From Tachypleus tridentatus (taxonomy: Eukaryota > Arthropoda > Merostomata > Xiphosura > Limulidae), in contig NC_134834.1 of assembly GCF_004210375.1 (NCBI RefSeq), positions 17,911,027 to 17,975,026 on the forward strand: DNA of 64,000 nucleotides. The letters run 5' to 3'. Of this stretch, positions 12,076 to 23,299 are shown piece by piece. Every line of letters starts with the position of its first letter. Within the stretch, counting starts at the first letter, position 1. The notes under the pieces are model-generated. The model was given only the letters and a program-made list of their open reading frames with translations. It made no database searches and was not told the DNA's origin. The translations under genes and the position numbers were made by a program.

Positions 12076-12540
12076 GTTAGCAGTAGCTCTGAGAGTTTCT
12101 GTAACTGTATACATTTCTATTTAACATAATTATTTATAACACACTTAAGTTATAAGCGAATTGACATTGGAAATTAAAACTTAGATACGAGACCACGTGC
12201 TATCGTTCTCATGTGGCTACCATATCAAACTTTCCTTCTGAGAGACTCAATTCCACGCTCTCTGGGTCTCTTTTGCGTAGCTGATTGCTATATTAATCAA
12301 CTTCAAAAGTTGCTGAACTTTGCCATTTCTATAAGCTTCTTTAAAATGTTTATAGAAAGCGCTAAATACCACGTGACTGGACCGTAATATTTGAACTGTT
12401 TAGTATGCAACTACCACGAATTGTACTCGTCTATAAATTCTATCTATACTTTATCGTTCAAATAGTTTTTCTGTTATACTCTATTTACTATTAGTGGAAT
12501 AGTTCTTCAATTATATTAATATATAGTAAAACCCCTGAAT
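12076..12540. other. Spacer, nothing recognised
   Basis: AT-rich sequence between the 72-bp array and the LINE remnant. Confidence 0.45.
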
Positions 12541-13530
12541 TCCTTAAGGAACAGAGGGCCTCAAACGCAAACTAACGTGGCAGGGGTTTAGTTTAGAGAG
12601 AGAGAAATCGTAAGAATTCTCTCTCCAACTGGGGTGTTCAGGAACGTTGTGGTTCCTCTTCGTCCCCTTTCGTGAAAGGTTATTAGGTTTAGTTTTATTT
12701 ATTAAATAATTTTTTACTCTTTTTTGGGTGAAGGAGGTCATTCTTAATGTTATCCTAGACCGAGGCAAAGGCAGTACCGGAGAGAACGGCCAGGTCCCGT
12801 CCCGAAAGACAGTAATAAAAGTAAATATGAACATGAACTCAAACGACCCGACTCATGGTCTGGCAATAAAGTTGCCTGGGCTGGGATCTAAAAATTAGAT
12901 AACACTTAAGTGATATTTCCGTTATTCTATCTCTTAGTGTTGGTAAATTACTAATTTGATGTATACAATTTACTGGCGTGAATGACGGTAGACTGAATGC
13001 AGATCTTAGTATTCTGTTCTGTTGAACTTGGATTTTCTGGAGTGTGTTGTTTGACATATTGTATGCTCCTTGACATCCATACTCTATTAGTGGACGGATG
13101 TAAGCCTTGTATATTTGGATAATGGTGTTTGATGAACATTTCGATTGTCTACTGGTTAGAGTGATTAGGTGTGAAATCCGTTTTCTAATTGATGAGTGTA
13201 TATTGTTAACATGTTTTTTCCATGTTAGTTTTGTGTCGAAAGTGATGCCAAGGAATGTGATGTTTTTGCTCATGTTAATGGTCGTATTTCCGAGTGATAA
13301 TTTTATTTTTTCTAGATTTTTCCTTTGTTTTTTTAATTTCCTGTAGAAGGTGATTGCTTGTGTTTTGGTTGGATTTAAAACTACTCTCCACTTGTTACTC
13401 CAGGTCGAGACGTTGTTCAGTGATTTTTGTACGCGAGACATGGCCATCACTGGGTTTCTGGAGGTGCTCCAGATAGCAATGTCGTCTGCGTATTGTGAAT
13501 TATGAGTGTATGTTAGATTTGGGAAAAGAC
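12541..13530 (-). mobile_element. LINE (non-LTR) remnant: 3' part of reverse transcriptase plus 3' flank
   Basis: Reading leftwards on the minus strand, the frame contains QYADDIAIW, the RT catalytic YADD box, near 13470-13500. It continues uninterrupted to a stop at 12839, through KWRVVLNPTKTQ, ITFLGITFDTKLTW and YIRPLIEYGCQGAY. These are the thumb and C-terminal motifs of Jockey/CR1-type LINE polymerases. The endonuclease and the N-terminal half of the RT are missing; the frame closes upstream near 13530, so the copy is 5'-truncated. Downstream, 12541-12838 is probably the element's 3' untranslated end, with no clear poly(A). No other part of the LINE is seen. The clade is inferred from motif style only. 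Confidence 0.85.
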
Positions 13531-13628
13531 CTCAAAGGGCCTCAAACACTGCGTTTTCCGTAACAGGCTGGTTTTTAAGTGAGCAGGTTGTTAGCCTACT
13601 GCACAACCCCCAATTCGGAGGACAATTT

Positions 13629-13688
13629 CTCAGCCCACAGAGGGGAATCGAACCCCTGATTTTAGCGTTGTAAATCCGCAGGGGGGCT
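13629..13688 (-). mobile_element. SINE family B fragment
   Basis: Only the B-box half is present (CAGCCCACAGAGGGGAATCG through GTTGTAAATCCGCAG), followed by a run of G. Confidence 0.75.
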
Positions 13689-14375
13689 CTTCAATTATAC
13701 TATATATATATATTATTAATGAAATGTTTCTTTAGTTTTTACTTTATATATTATTGGTTAAATGGTTCTTCAACTATATTTACTATTCGTAAAATTATTT
13801 TTCCACTACATTCTATAATACTAGTTGAAAATCAGTGTTCGGACCATTAATGTGCTCCAACCTGCTTATTTTGGGCAGACTAGGCATGGAGAAGTTTATT
13901 CGTTAGCGAGACTTTTCAAGCCACGAAACCGAAAACTCTTAGCTCGTGTCCGCCATCTGGAACAATGGATGATAAAATGACGTAAAAATATGGTTGTTCG
14001 TCCAGGAAAAAGATAGGCCAGGCAAGTGGCTTTGACTTATTACTCTCTGGTCTATCGGTTGTAAGTGCAACTTATGCAGATTTGTGCAATAATGCAAAAA
14101 ACAATAGCCACTAAGAGCAAACAAGATTTTTTTTAAACGATTGCACATTAACCTCTTCAGAATCTTCCACTAACTCCAGATGGAAGTGATAATGTTCTAG
14201 CGAAACCACAGCCAAGGGAACTGGCTTGGAGAAATCAGTGGGAAAAGAAGACTCTGTTGACTATTTAGGTCGTTGCATATTTTGTACATACAAACGCTGA
14301 GGATTGTTCATATATAATGTTTGTTTCGGATATTTGCTCATAGGTAGAGAAAAAATATAAAACTATTTCATAAAT
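13689..14375. other. Spacer, nothing recognised
   Basis: AT-rich, with TATATA runs near 13700. Open frames on the minus strand at 13.9-14.1 kb show no domain. Confidence 0.45.
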
Positions 14376-14522
14376 CAATTCATCTTTGGTTAACAGGTTT
14401 TTCAGACTGTTGGAAACCGGATTTAATCGGTTATAGAAAACCGGTATGAAAAACAAATCATCTTTGGTTAAAACCTTTTAGACTGTTGATTACTGTAGCA
14501 ATCGGTTACAGAAAACCAGGTT
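14376..14522. repeat. Two-copy degenerate direct repeat, ~70 bp
   Basis: ATCTTTGGTTAACAGG ... CAGACTGTTGGAAACC ... AATCGGTTATAGAAAACCGG is followed by a diverged second copy ending AATCGGTTACAGAAAACCAG. It looks like an old local duplication. Confidence 0.6.
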
Positions 14523-14690
14523 TGGTTAATAAGATTTAAATATCTTCGAACACCAGAATAAACGTGTTAGAAGGAGCTAATACAAAATAAATAACTGGTT
14601 AACAAAAAACTGTTTATCAAAAACTGGTCAAAAGAGTTCAGTTACTCTGTTGTGGAGGACAATTCATGAACCAGGGTTTTATTGGTTTTT

Positions 14691-14965
14691 GGGGCTCGGC
14701 ATGGCCTGGTGGTTAGGGCGATCGACTTGCAATTTGAGGGACGCGGGTTTGAATCTCTGTCACACCAAACATGCTCGCTCTTTCAGCCGTGATAGAGTTA
14801 CAATATGACGGTCAATCCCTCTATTCGTTAGGAAAAAGAGTAGCCCAAGAGTTGGCGATGGGTGGTGATGACTAGCTGCCTATCCTCTAGTCTTACACTG
14901 CTAAATTAGGAATGTATAGAGCAGATAGTTCTTGCGTAGTTTTGCGCGAAATTGAAAAACAAACG
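14691..14965 (+). mobile_element. SINE family A
   Basis: Full length, with head GGCTCGGCATGGCCTGGTGG and anticodon block GACTTGCAA. No target duplication is recognisable. Confidence 0.88.
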
Positions 14966-15562
14966 ACTAGAAATTTACTGATTTTCGAATAACACTTGAA
15001 GCTGGGTAAATTTAAGGTCACGTAAGATCATCTAATGAAAACCTAACTAAATGGAAATGCAGTTATTTGTTAATTAATATATACCACAGGATAGTAATAT
15101 AAAATTCATTGCTCTTAGACGTGCTCGAAAACTGAATCATTAAAGTCAAAATACAATCAGACAGTAATCTGAGTTCATGTGTGGCTAACTACAAGAATCC
15201 GATTCATTCTGCCCAACACGAAACGTATTTGATCATATTGATTTTTTTGGATTAGTTGCTCCTAATCGTGAAAAGACGAATAACACTTATTATAGCACCA
15301 TTGTCGATCTGGCTGAGCTCATCAGATCTGATGTAGCTTCTAGATGCAATTATCAGCTGATCAGAAATATCCACAGTAAGCAAATATGTTTCATATTTGG
15401 TAAGAAGAGTTCATGTGCTTTCGGGCTACTGTTTGACTTATCTCCATAAGTTTAAGCTGTGATAAGAGGTGGTACTTGTGCATAAGTAACTAAATTAAGA
15501 GTACCAGAATATTAAACAGTGCACAATACCTTTTGGTACTTGTTTTTGTTATTTTACACGAA
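14966..15562. other. Spacer, nothing recognised
   Basis: AT-rich sequence without coding signal. Confidence 0.45.
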
Positions 15563-15774
15563 CTGAGCCGGTCCTGAATTAGTGGTTAATGTGTCCAAGG
15601 TTTCATGGTTCGCTACCGGATGCCACGTACACTCGCACTGGCTTTTGGAGCCGTGGGTGCATTGCAAGAGTGATGGTCAACTTCCACTATTCAGTTAAAC
15701 AAGAATAACTTAAGAGTTGGAAGACGATGTTATTGTCTTTCCTCTTGTCTGTCAGATCAAAATCAGTAACGTCT
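15563..15774 (+). mobile_element. SINE family D (His-like tRNA head)
   Basis: GGTCCTGAATTAGTGGTTAA (A box region) and CATGGTTCGCTACCGG form a tRNA-like head. The body has GAGCCGTGGGTGCATTGCAA, and the 3' part GTCTTTCCTCTTGTCTGTCA parallels family A's central block. It is diverged. Confidence 0.65.
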
Positions 15775-15784
15775 ATATACTAAT

Positions 15785-15886
15785 ATCCCGGAAGTTTACG
15801 GATTTACAATGCTAAAATCAGGGGTTCGATTTCCCTCGGTGGTCTCGGCAGGTAGCCTGATGTGGCTTTGCTATAAGAAAAACACA
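15785..15886 (+). mobile_element. SINE family B, 5' end lost
   Basis: Begins just before GGATTTACAATGC and runs to TGCTATAAGAAAAACAC. A family A tail fragment (TTGCGTAAGTTTGCGCGAAA) follows at once. Confidence 0.8.
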
Positions 15887-16034
15887 TTTCTTGCGTAAGT
15901 TTGCGCGAAAACCTGAAAAAATAACTGGTTCGAAACTGTACCATTAGAAATTGGTAACTGCGCTATAACTAAGCTTCATATTTAAACGAGGACGGCGATA
16001 ATAGTGATTTCTTAAGAATCAGCCGTTTCTCTGA

Positions 16035-16159
16035 CGGGTTCTCCGTTGGTACAGCGGTAATTTAATGAACTTACAACGCTAAAATCAGGGGTTCGATTCC
16101 CATCGGTGGACTCAACAGATAGCCCGATGTGGCTTTGCTATATGAAAAAACACAAATAC
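16035..16159 (+). mobile_element. SINE family B
   Basis: Near full length, with an altered stretch between A box and anticodon loop (GGTAATTTAATGAACTTACA). Confidence 0.82.
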
Positions 16160-16423
16160 AATATATTTCTCTGACGGAAGTGACGTCGTTAGCGATATTC
16201 GTTTTCACTAAGTTCTGTAATCTGAGTTTATTAAATGAAAGAGGAGTCATAAAACTGTAATAAACGAACACGTTCTACTAAATACGAAACGCATGTTGGT
16301 ATTTTTTATCAGCTGCCACCCAATGCTATCTCAAATAAACACCAACAATTTCTATTACATGTGATTCAGTAAATATCCCAAATAACTACAGAATATTTAT
16401 GGAAAACCACGTGTTATTAGGAC

Positions 16424-16860
16424 TGACGTTATTGGTTTGTTTATATTCTTAAGTGAATTGTATTGGTTTATTTATATTCTCAAATGGATATTATTGGTTT
16501 GTTTATATTCTTAAGACGGACATTATTGGTTTGTTTATATTCTTAAGATGGGCATTATTGGTTTGTTTATATTCTTAAATGTATATTATTGGTTTGTTTA
16601 GATTCCTAAGACGGACGTTATTGGTTTGTTTATACTATTTTGACGAACTTTGTTCGTTTTTTATATTATTAAGACGGTCGTTATTGCTTTGTTTATATCT
16701 TTAAGATGGATATTATTGGTTTGTTTATATTCTTAAGATTGACAACATTAGTTTGTTTATATTCTTAAGGCGGACGTTACTGGTTTGTTTGTACTATTAA
16801 AACGGACTTTATTGGTTTCTTTATATTACTAAGATGGACGTTATTGGTTTGTTTATAATC
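16424..16860. repeat. Minisatellite, ~32-34-bp unit
   Basis: About 13 copies of TATTGGTTTGTTTATATTCT followed by TAAGACGGAC or a variant. Copies are rather diverged, which suggests an older array. Confidence 0.88.
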
Positions 16861-16912
16861 GTCTTTAAAAAGGAGATACAGGCTGAAACTTGTGTGCTTG
16901 ATGTATGTTTAA

Positions 16913-17010
16913 TTTGTTTGTTTGAAGTTAAGCACAAAGCTATACCTCACCACAGGTATCGAAACCCAGTTTTTACCATCGTAAGTCGGCAGACATACTA
17001 TGGTGCCACT
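16913..17010 (-). mobile_element. SINE family C, diverged
   Basis: Reverse copy: TTAAGCACAAAGCTATAC at the tail side, CACAGGTATCGAAACCCAG as the B box complement, and TCGGCAGACATAC at the head side. Confidence 0.72.
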
Positions 17011-17085
17011 AAAGATACGCATATCTTTAATATTTCCGAAATAAACGTTCAAATATCCATTTTCTTTGTATCAATCAGAATTTAA

Positions 17086-17292
17086 TAAAAAATAAATAAA
17101 TAAATAATAGATAATTAAATAAATAATAAAAATAAATAAATAACAGATAATTAAATAAATAATAAAAATAAATAAAAAATAGATAAATAAATAAAAATAC
17201 ATAAATAAATAAATAAAAATACATAAATAAATAAATAATAAATAAATAAATAAAAAATACATAAATAAATAAATAATAAATAAATAAAAAGA
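17086..17292. repeat. Simple repeat (AAAT/TAAA)n with interruptions
   Basis: About 200 bp of AAATAAATAAATAA with GATA and TACA interruptions. It directly abuts the inverted-repeat element at 17293. Confidence 0.92.
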
Positions 17293-17472
17293 GATAAATA
17301 AAAATTTATTTTATCCAACGTTTCGCTTTGTCAGCTTTCCCACACAAAGCTGATTGAAATAGCGCCTTAACTTAAAAATTAACTTTTGATAGCCTATCTC
17401 TCTCAGTTTTATGTCAACCCTGAAGAATTTGTAAAGGCAAAACGTTGAATAGAATAAATTTTTATTTATCAG
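17293..17472. mobile_element. Inverted-repeat element with hammerhead-like ends (second family)
   Basis: The left end reads GATAAATAAAAATTTATTTT then ATCCAACGTTTCGC. The right end, read on the minus strand, is GATAAATAAAAATTTATTCT then ATTCAACGTTTTGC. About 38 bp of each end match imperfectly. Read outward, each arm has a CTGA...GAAACGTTG-like order (CTGAAGA at 17418 on plus), the arrangement of hammerhead ribozymes known in Penelope-like retroelements. The cores are degenerate. The ~100-bp centre is unrecognised. Confidence 0.5.
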
Positions 17473-17685
17473 AAATAAATGTTCATTTCTCTCTATCTTT
17501 ATTTTTATTTAATTAATAGCAAATATATTACATTTAGCATTAAAAACAATAACATCAGAAAATATATTTTCAGTACTGTCGTATCTTACGCTGATGTCGT
17601 CGGAAGGTTACGAATTGGTAAGTACTATTTTAGAGAATATTTACATAGAAAAATTTGTACTGAATGAAATGTTTTTATGGAGAGT

Positions 17686-18115
17686 AGCAACGGACGACGT
17701 TTCAGTGTCCTCGCTGAGGCAGATGCAGTCTATCGACTATTTAGACTCCAATAGATACAGTAATGTTCACTGGAATATAGAAACGGATGACTCTTGATGA
17801 CGCGAAACCCAATTTCTTCACCTGAAGATGACCTAGGAAGGTCGAAACGTTGTTCTCTCCTTATCAATAAAAGTATTAATACTCATACCAACCGTTCTAA
17901 GATACAAAAATGGATGACGTTTCGGTTTCAATGCTGAGGAAAGTATAGTAGATAACTGTTGAATTTCTAATAAATACAATACTGTTGACTGGCTTGTAGG
18001 AATGAACGACGTTTCGGTTTCCCTGCCAAGGTAGATATAATCTGTAAACATTGATATTGTAATAATACACAATATTGTTAACTGGCGTGTAGGAACGGTC
18101 GACGTGTTGAGTTTG
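17686..18115. repeat. Degenerate ~90-bp tandem repeat, interrupted
   Basis: Four or so diverged units each contain GGA(C/T)GACGTTTC(A/G)GT, then a GCTGAGG-like block, then AATACAATACTGTTGACTGG. Units lie near 17690, 17910, 18000 and 18090. The first two are separated by ~110 bp that contain the hammerhead-like sequence at 17815. Confidence 0.6.
17815..17860 (+). ncRNA. Hammerhead-ribozyme-like motif
   Basis: CTGAAGA (CUGANGA box) is followed by a stem TGACC-TAGGA-AGGTC and then GAAACGTTG, the order and spacing of a hammerhead core with a minimal stem III. Pairing for stem I is poor, so activity is doubtful. It resembles the copies at 44.7 and 63.5 kb in stem II and the GAAACGTTGTTC block. 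Confidence 0.45.
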
Positions 18116-18121
18116 GTACAA

Positions 18122-19094
18122 TATATAAACGCTAAAATTCCGTTAAATATGAGTAAAAATCGAGTAAACTCAGTAAATACAATATTGTTGATAAAATATT
18201 AAGAAAAAAAAACACTACAATATTCTAGCGTCTTTGTTAAAAACGTAACCTGTTAAGTTTATAGTTTGCTGTTTGGTAGAGATACGAAAAAACTAGAAAA
18301 GAATTTAGGACTAACATGAACAAGAAACGTTTGTTATTATTTCATTTAGAGAATCGGTTTTCGTGAGTTATTGGCAGGGATTATAACTCTATGACATATC
18401 CTTACGTCCTTAATAGAATTATTTGAAATTACGAACGTGAATTTTAATAGGCTTAAAGAACTAGAATCAGATGATCACGTGATTATGGCTTCTAAACATT
18501 TAAGAATGTTGACTTTACTTTCAGCTAACGCGTTAAATTAGATTCAGTCTAGTTGTTTATTTGTTTCTGTCGACCTTCTGAAAATTTGAGAACATTCTAC
18601 TAATGGAAGCATTAGTTCTTTAGAAGTTTCTGTAATCCTTTTGTCGAGCTGCTTTGAAGGAAAGCCGAAATTCTTACGAAGCGGTAAAGGCTGAAGAAAG
18701 AGTTTTATTTGATAATTCTTTTACATCTCGCTAGGGCACTCTTATATATATATAACAAAAAGAAAGGGACCATTCGTAAAATTACAATTTATGACGAATT
18801 AAGTTGAAATAGGATATTTCAGTGAAGCCTAATTACAGATATTATTTCTGTCCAATTACAGGTTGTACGAACAATGAAGGATCTGAGGCGTTTACAAAAT
18901 ACAGTGACGTCATGGATTCACACTTTTCGTAGCAAGAGAACACTTTGTGACCTACCAAGTTATTTTAACAAAACCTACGTAACAGGTAGGCATAAATTAT
19001 GTGTAGAAAAAAATCCTATTATGTTTTTAAATTTATTTTTTCTAAACTTTTCGAAAGTTCAGTCTTTCTAGTTAAATTTCTGTCTCTTGGTTCG
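18122..19094. other. Spacer, nothing recognised
   Basis: AT-rich. A short open frame at 18874-19071 (plus) has no recognisable domain. Confidence 0.45.
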
Positions 19095-19330
19095 GTTTGT
19101 TTTGAATTTAGCGCAAAGATACACTAGGGCTATCTACGCTAGCCGTCATAATTTAGCGGTGTAAGACTAGAGGAAAGACAGCTAGTCATCACCACCCACC
19201 GCCAATTCTTGGGCTACTCTTTTATCAACGAATAGTGAGATTGATCGTCACTTTATAACGCCCCAACGGCTGAAAGGGCGAGCATGTTTGGTGCGACCGG
19301 GATTCGAACCCGCGACCATCGAATTACGTT
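19095..19330 (-). mobile_element. SINE family A, head truncated
   Basis: Reverse copy from the tail complement to the B box and the CGAATTACG anticodon-side block. The A box half is absent. Confidence 0.85.
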
Positions 19331-19343
19331 CTGTCTCTTATAT

Positions 19344-19500
19344 CGGGGTCAGGTGTGGTCTAGTGGTTAACGCGGTGGTCTGTGAATCTGATAATCCATG
19401 AATCGCGTCCCGTTGCCACAAAATTTCTTTTCGAATTTTGGGACCATAGGTGTGTAATAAGAGTGACGGTACAATCTTACTATTCGAATAACGGAGACTT
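19344..19500 (+). mobile_element. SINE family D (His-like tRNA head)
   Basis: GGTCAGGTGTGGTCTAGTGG gives an A box and CTGTGAA gives an anticodon loop GTG (His). The B box is eroded to AATCGCGTCCCGTTG. The body has GGACCATAGGTGTGTAATAA and GTGACGGTACAATC. Confidence 0.65.
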
Positions 19501-19886
19501 TATTCTGCAACATTATTGAGACTAGTTTAGATATTCCTTGCATGAATCTTCCAGGAAAAATCTCATTATTTATATAATATATCAGATTACAGGTTGGAAG
19601 GTCCAAGGTTCGCGTCCTGAATGTTTGACATGCCTATTATCAATTATAGCATTCAAATCTTTATTCGATTGATAACAGAAAGGGGGTCGGTTGGTATCAT
19701 TTACCTGGAGTAGTTCTAAATTAAAGATACCTGAACTTTGGCCTCTCTTATTTAACTATTTAATCCATAAGTCGCATAAGTTGTTGTCGCTCATGTTTAA
19801 AATATTACGTGTAAAATACTTTCCTATCTTATGATCAGTCCTTTTACCTATTAACTCGTCATATGTTAATATGTCTTTCTCCACCT

Positions 19887-20167
19887 GGTCTGGCATGGCC
19901 AAGCGTGTAAGGCGTGCGACTCGTAATCCGAGGGTCGCAGGTTCGTGCCCGCGTCGCGCTAAACATGCTCGCCCTCCCAGCCGTGGGGGCGTATAATGTG
20001 ACGGTCAATCCCACTATTCGTCGGTAAAAGAGTAGCCCAAGAGTTGGCGGTGGGTGGTGATGACTAGCTACCTTCCCTCTAGTCTTACACTACTAAATTA
20101 GGGACGGCTAGCACAGATAGCTCTCGAGTAGCTTTGTGCGAAATTCCAAAACAAACAAACAAACAAA
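19887..20167 (+). mobile_element. SINE family A (GCGTGC subfamily) with target duplication
   Basis: Full-length copy flanked by CTTTCTCCACCT (19875-19886) and CTTTCTCCCCCT (20168-20179), a 12-bp duplication with one mismatch. It shows the GGCGTGCGAC, GTCGCGCTAAAC and CCTCCCAGCC variants. Confidence 0.92.
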
Positions 20168-20179
20168 CTTTCTCCCCCT

Positions 20180-20759
20180 AATTTCTAATCTAGTCACCCT
20201 TATATAATTTCATTAGATATTAATTTGTTTGAAACATAATTAATTTAACAACAATATTAGTATAGCTAAACCGATGACGAACCTTGCTGTACAATATGCA
20301 ACTAATTACTTACACAGTTTTTCATTCATCCATTTATCACGTGCCACGTGCATTGAAACCTTAGGGACAAATGGATGGATAAGTGTTTTACTGTACTGAA
20401 ATACACATGTACGAGTTACACCTGTGTGCGTTACTAACTTGCTCTGTTCATCTTACGATCTAGAGAACCAATATGTATGTACGTAAGGTGCCGAAATTGA
20501 TAGGGCCAATTTGCACCGGTCATTTATCATATGGCTAAATTACACAGTTGTTGTGTTGTTGTTTTTCAATCTGTTTCCACGTATGATTCCTGCGTTTAAC
20601 TTAGCGATACGCCAGTAACGAAGACTGCCATTTGAAAATCTGTGAAATACGTTCATTGAACAATATTTGAAACAGATTATACATGAGAAGTAATTTTGCT
20701 ATATAAGTAATATAATTATATGCAAACTAACTTTCGTTAATCGAGAGAAAGAAAAAAAC
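20180..20759. other. Spacer, nothing recognised
   Basis: AT-rich, no gene signal on either strand. Confidence 0.45.
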
Positions 20760-21026
20760 AATTTTGAATTTCGCGCAAAGCTACTCGAGGGCTACCTGCG
20801 CTAGCCGTCCCTCATTTAGCAGTGTAAGACTAGGGCTAAGGCAGCTAGTCATCACCACCCTCCGCTAACTCTCAGGCTACTCTTTGACTTATGAAAAGTG
20901 GGAATGACCGTCACATTATAACGCCCCCACGACTGAAAGGGCGAGCATGTTTGGTGTGACGGGGATTCGAGCCTGCGACCCTCGGATTAGAAATCGAGTG
21001 TCTTATCCACCTGACCGTGCCGGCCC
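20760..21026 (-). mobile_element. SINE family A
   Basis: Full-length reverse copy, tail complement TTTCGCGCAAAGCTAC to head GGGCCGGCACGGTCAGG. Confidence 0.9.
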
Positions 21027-21326
21027 AACGTTTACTGCCCGACAAAGTAAAACTTGTAGCTGATAAATGAGATATAAAAACGTCTTCAGGCACTGACGCT
21101 TTCACCTTGTTGACAGTTGAATATTTCTATGACTTTTATACACTACGGTTGTTCACAGGATTTAAACCAATATTTATATTAAACTGAATTATTCACATTT
21201 CCATATCACCACGCAAGTTTCATTAACAAAAAAGGGAGAATCTAAAAATTTCGACTATATCTTTTTCCGTATACATTTAACATTACAGAAAACACATTCA
21301 AACTAGCTCAGTGCATCGTCTAGCAG
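21027..21326. other. Spacer, nothing recognised
   Basis: AT-rich single-copy-looking sequence. Confidence 0.4.
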
Positions 21327-21448
21327 TCCCCCGCTAGCACAGCGGTATGTCTGCGGATTTACAACGCTAAAATTAGGGGTTCAATTCCCCTCGGTGGGCT
21401 GAGCAGGTAGCCCGATGTGGCTTTACTATAAGAAAACACACAAACACA
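21327..21448 (+). mobile_element. SINE family B
   Basis: Near-consensus, complete from CCCCCGCTAGCACAGCGG to the CA-rich end. GTCTAG occurs close to both ends and may be a short target duplication. Confidence 0.88.
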
Positions 21449-21703
21449 AATTGTCTAGTAAGTTGGATACCCACGAAAAAGGTTAAGACCTCCGCCTGCA
21501 CGTGTGACAGTTTTTAATGACTTGCTTAATGCGTTACGAAAGTGGGTTTATTGTGTTCACCTAAAACTCTTGGTTTGTAGAATAATACAAACAAAAAATG
21601 GTTTCTTGGGTAACTATGAATTTTTATCTATATAAATAATATCTTATGTCTGGAAAAATATAATTATTATTATTATTAAAATTATTTATATCTTTATGTA
21701 TGG

Positions 21704-21820
21704 ATCCCCTCCGGTCGGGCTGCACTGAGGGTACAGGCTAAAATATGGGGTTCGATTCCTCCCGACGAAAAGAGTGGAAATAGCCTATTGTGTAGCTTTA
21801 GGGCTAAGACAATAACAACA
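21704..21820 (+). mobile_element. SINE related to family C with altered head
   Basis: GGGGTTCGATTCCTCCCGAC (B box) and GAAATAGCCTATTGTGTAGC match C, but the 5' half (CCGGTCGGGCTGCACTGAGG) lacks the usual anticodon block. It is either a separate subfamily or a rearranged copy. Confidence 0.65.
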
Positions 21821-21848
21821 ACTTATACATATTTATAAAACATTAAAC

Positions 21849-22136
21849 GGCCGGCATGGCCAGGTAGTTAAGGTAATCGACTCGTAAACCTAGGGTCACG
21901 TGTTCGAATCCCCTTCACACCAAACATGTTCACCATTTCAGCTGTGGGGGCGTTATGATGTAACGCTCAAGCACACTATTCGTTGGTAAAAAAAAAGTAG
22001 TCCAAGAGTTGGCGGTGGGTGGCGGTGAGGAATAGCTGCCTTCCCTCTAGTCTTACACTGCTAAATTAGGGACGGCTAGCGCAGATAGTCCTCGTGCAGC
22101 TTTGCGCGAAATTGAAAAAAAACAAAACAAACAAAG
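21849..22136 (+). mobile_element. SINE family A
   Basis: Full-length copy, GGCCGGCATGGCCAGGTAG to the CAAA tail, moderately diverged. Confidence 0.9.
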
Positions 22137-22819
22137 CACAAATTGAAATGCAGTTCTAAATATAGGTTTAATATCTACCATTTCTTACCTGTACTACAAT
22201 ATTTACATTTTCCCTCTGTGATTAACTTATCATATCGACTATTCATCTTGCTGTGCTAATAACTGAACGTGTTTTTGAAAGGAAAGGACTAGTATGTGTT
22301 CAACGCGAAAGGAAAAATCTGTGAAACAAAATAAAATAAAGAAAAGCGAGTGTCACGTGATCAATATCAATGTCTTTATAAAGACAGAATCTTTGCTGCG
22401 AATGAGGCGTCAACATTACGTGAAACAACAGACAAAATTACACGTAGTCAGCCGGTCTACTGCTTTGTCAAGCTTCGAATACCTAACTAACACGCTTTCA
22501 CCCACTAGCGTGGCCCGAAATTACTCGCTTCGGTTGGCGCCCTAATGAGATTCGTGATTAGGACATGTTGTTTGGTCTTCAACAGAGATAATTCTGTTTC
22601 ACCTTATAATTTTTTTCTCATTTCTTCATCTCTTCTCTCTCTCATCAAGCTGAATCACATCTTTATTTAACACTTTTTTGTTGAGAAATGCTTTTAGTTA
22701 ATCAACACGTTTTCTCGTATTTTGTTTCTTGTTACGTCATTATTTTCATTATTTAACGAAGAAAAAAACATGGTGGTCATTTTCTTCGTTTTTTTTCTTA
22801 TTACTGCCGAGTTCTTACT
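22137..22819. other. Spacer, nothing recognised
   Basis: An 83-codon open frame at 22294-22545 (plus) is basic but has no recognisable domain, repeat or homologue known to me. Read as chance. Confidence 0.45.
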
Positions 22820-23074
22820 CGGCCCGGCTTGGCCAGATACTTAGGGCTCTCGACTCCTAATCTGAGGGTCACGGGTTCGAATTCCCGTCACAACAAACGT
22901 GCTCGCCCTTTCAGCCGTAGGAGCGTTACATTTTACGGTCGTTGATAAAAGAGTAGCCCAAGAGTTGACGGTGAGGACTAGCTGCCTTCCCTCTAGTCTA
23001 ACACTGCTAAATTAGGGACGGCTAGCGCAGATAGCCCTCAAGTAGCTTTGCGCGAAGTTCAAAAAACAAAAAAC
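22820..23074 (+). mobile_element. SINE family A, small internal deletion
   Basis: Head GGCCCGGCTTGGCCAGATAC, with the CAATCCCACTATTC block missing from the body. The tail is intact. Confidence 0.88.
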
Positions 23075-23112
23075 ATCACTTCTATTGGCTCATAATCAAT
23101 CATTCACCTATG

Positions 23113-23226
23113 CGTGTTTTTCTTATAGAAAAGCCACAATGGGCTATCTTCTGAGCCCACCGAGAGGAATCGAATCCCTCATTTTAGCGTTGTAAATCCG
23201 TAAACTTACTGCTGTACTAACGGGGG
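23113..23226 (-). mobile_element. SINE family B
   Basis: Full-length reverse copy with near-consensus B box complement GAGAGGAATCGAATCCCTC. Confidence 0.87.
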
Positions 23227-23299
23227 ACGACCTTATCTCTAATATTAGCTTATTTTTTAGTTAATTTCAGAAATATGGTTATTTTCTCAAGATGTTTTT

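Noticed and set aside
20911-21105. Short open frame on the minus strand
   Set aside because: Lies mostly inside a family A SINE head. Similar frames recur in other copies (24482, 32589, 45578).
22294-22545. Basic 83-codon open frame
   Set aside because: No recognisable domain, no splice or promoter context, flanked by SINEs. Chance is more likely.
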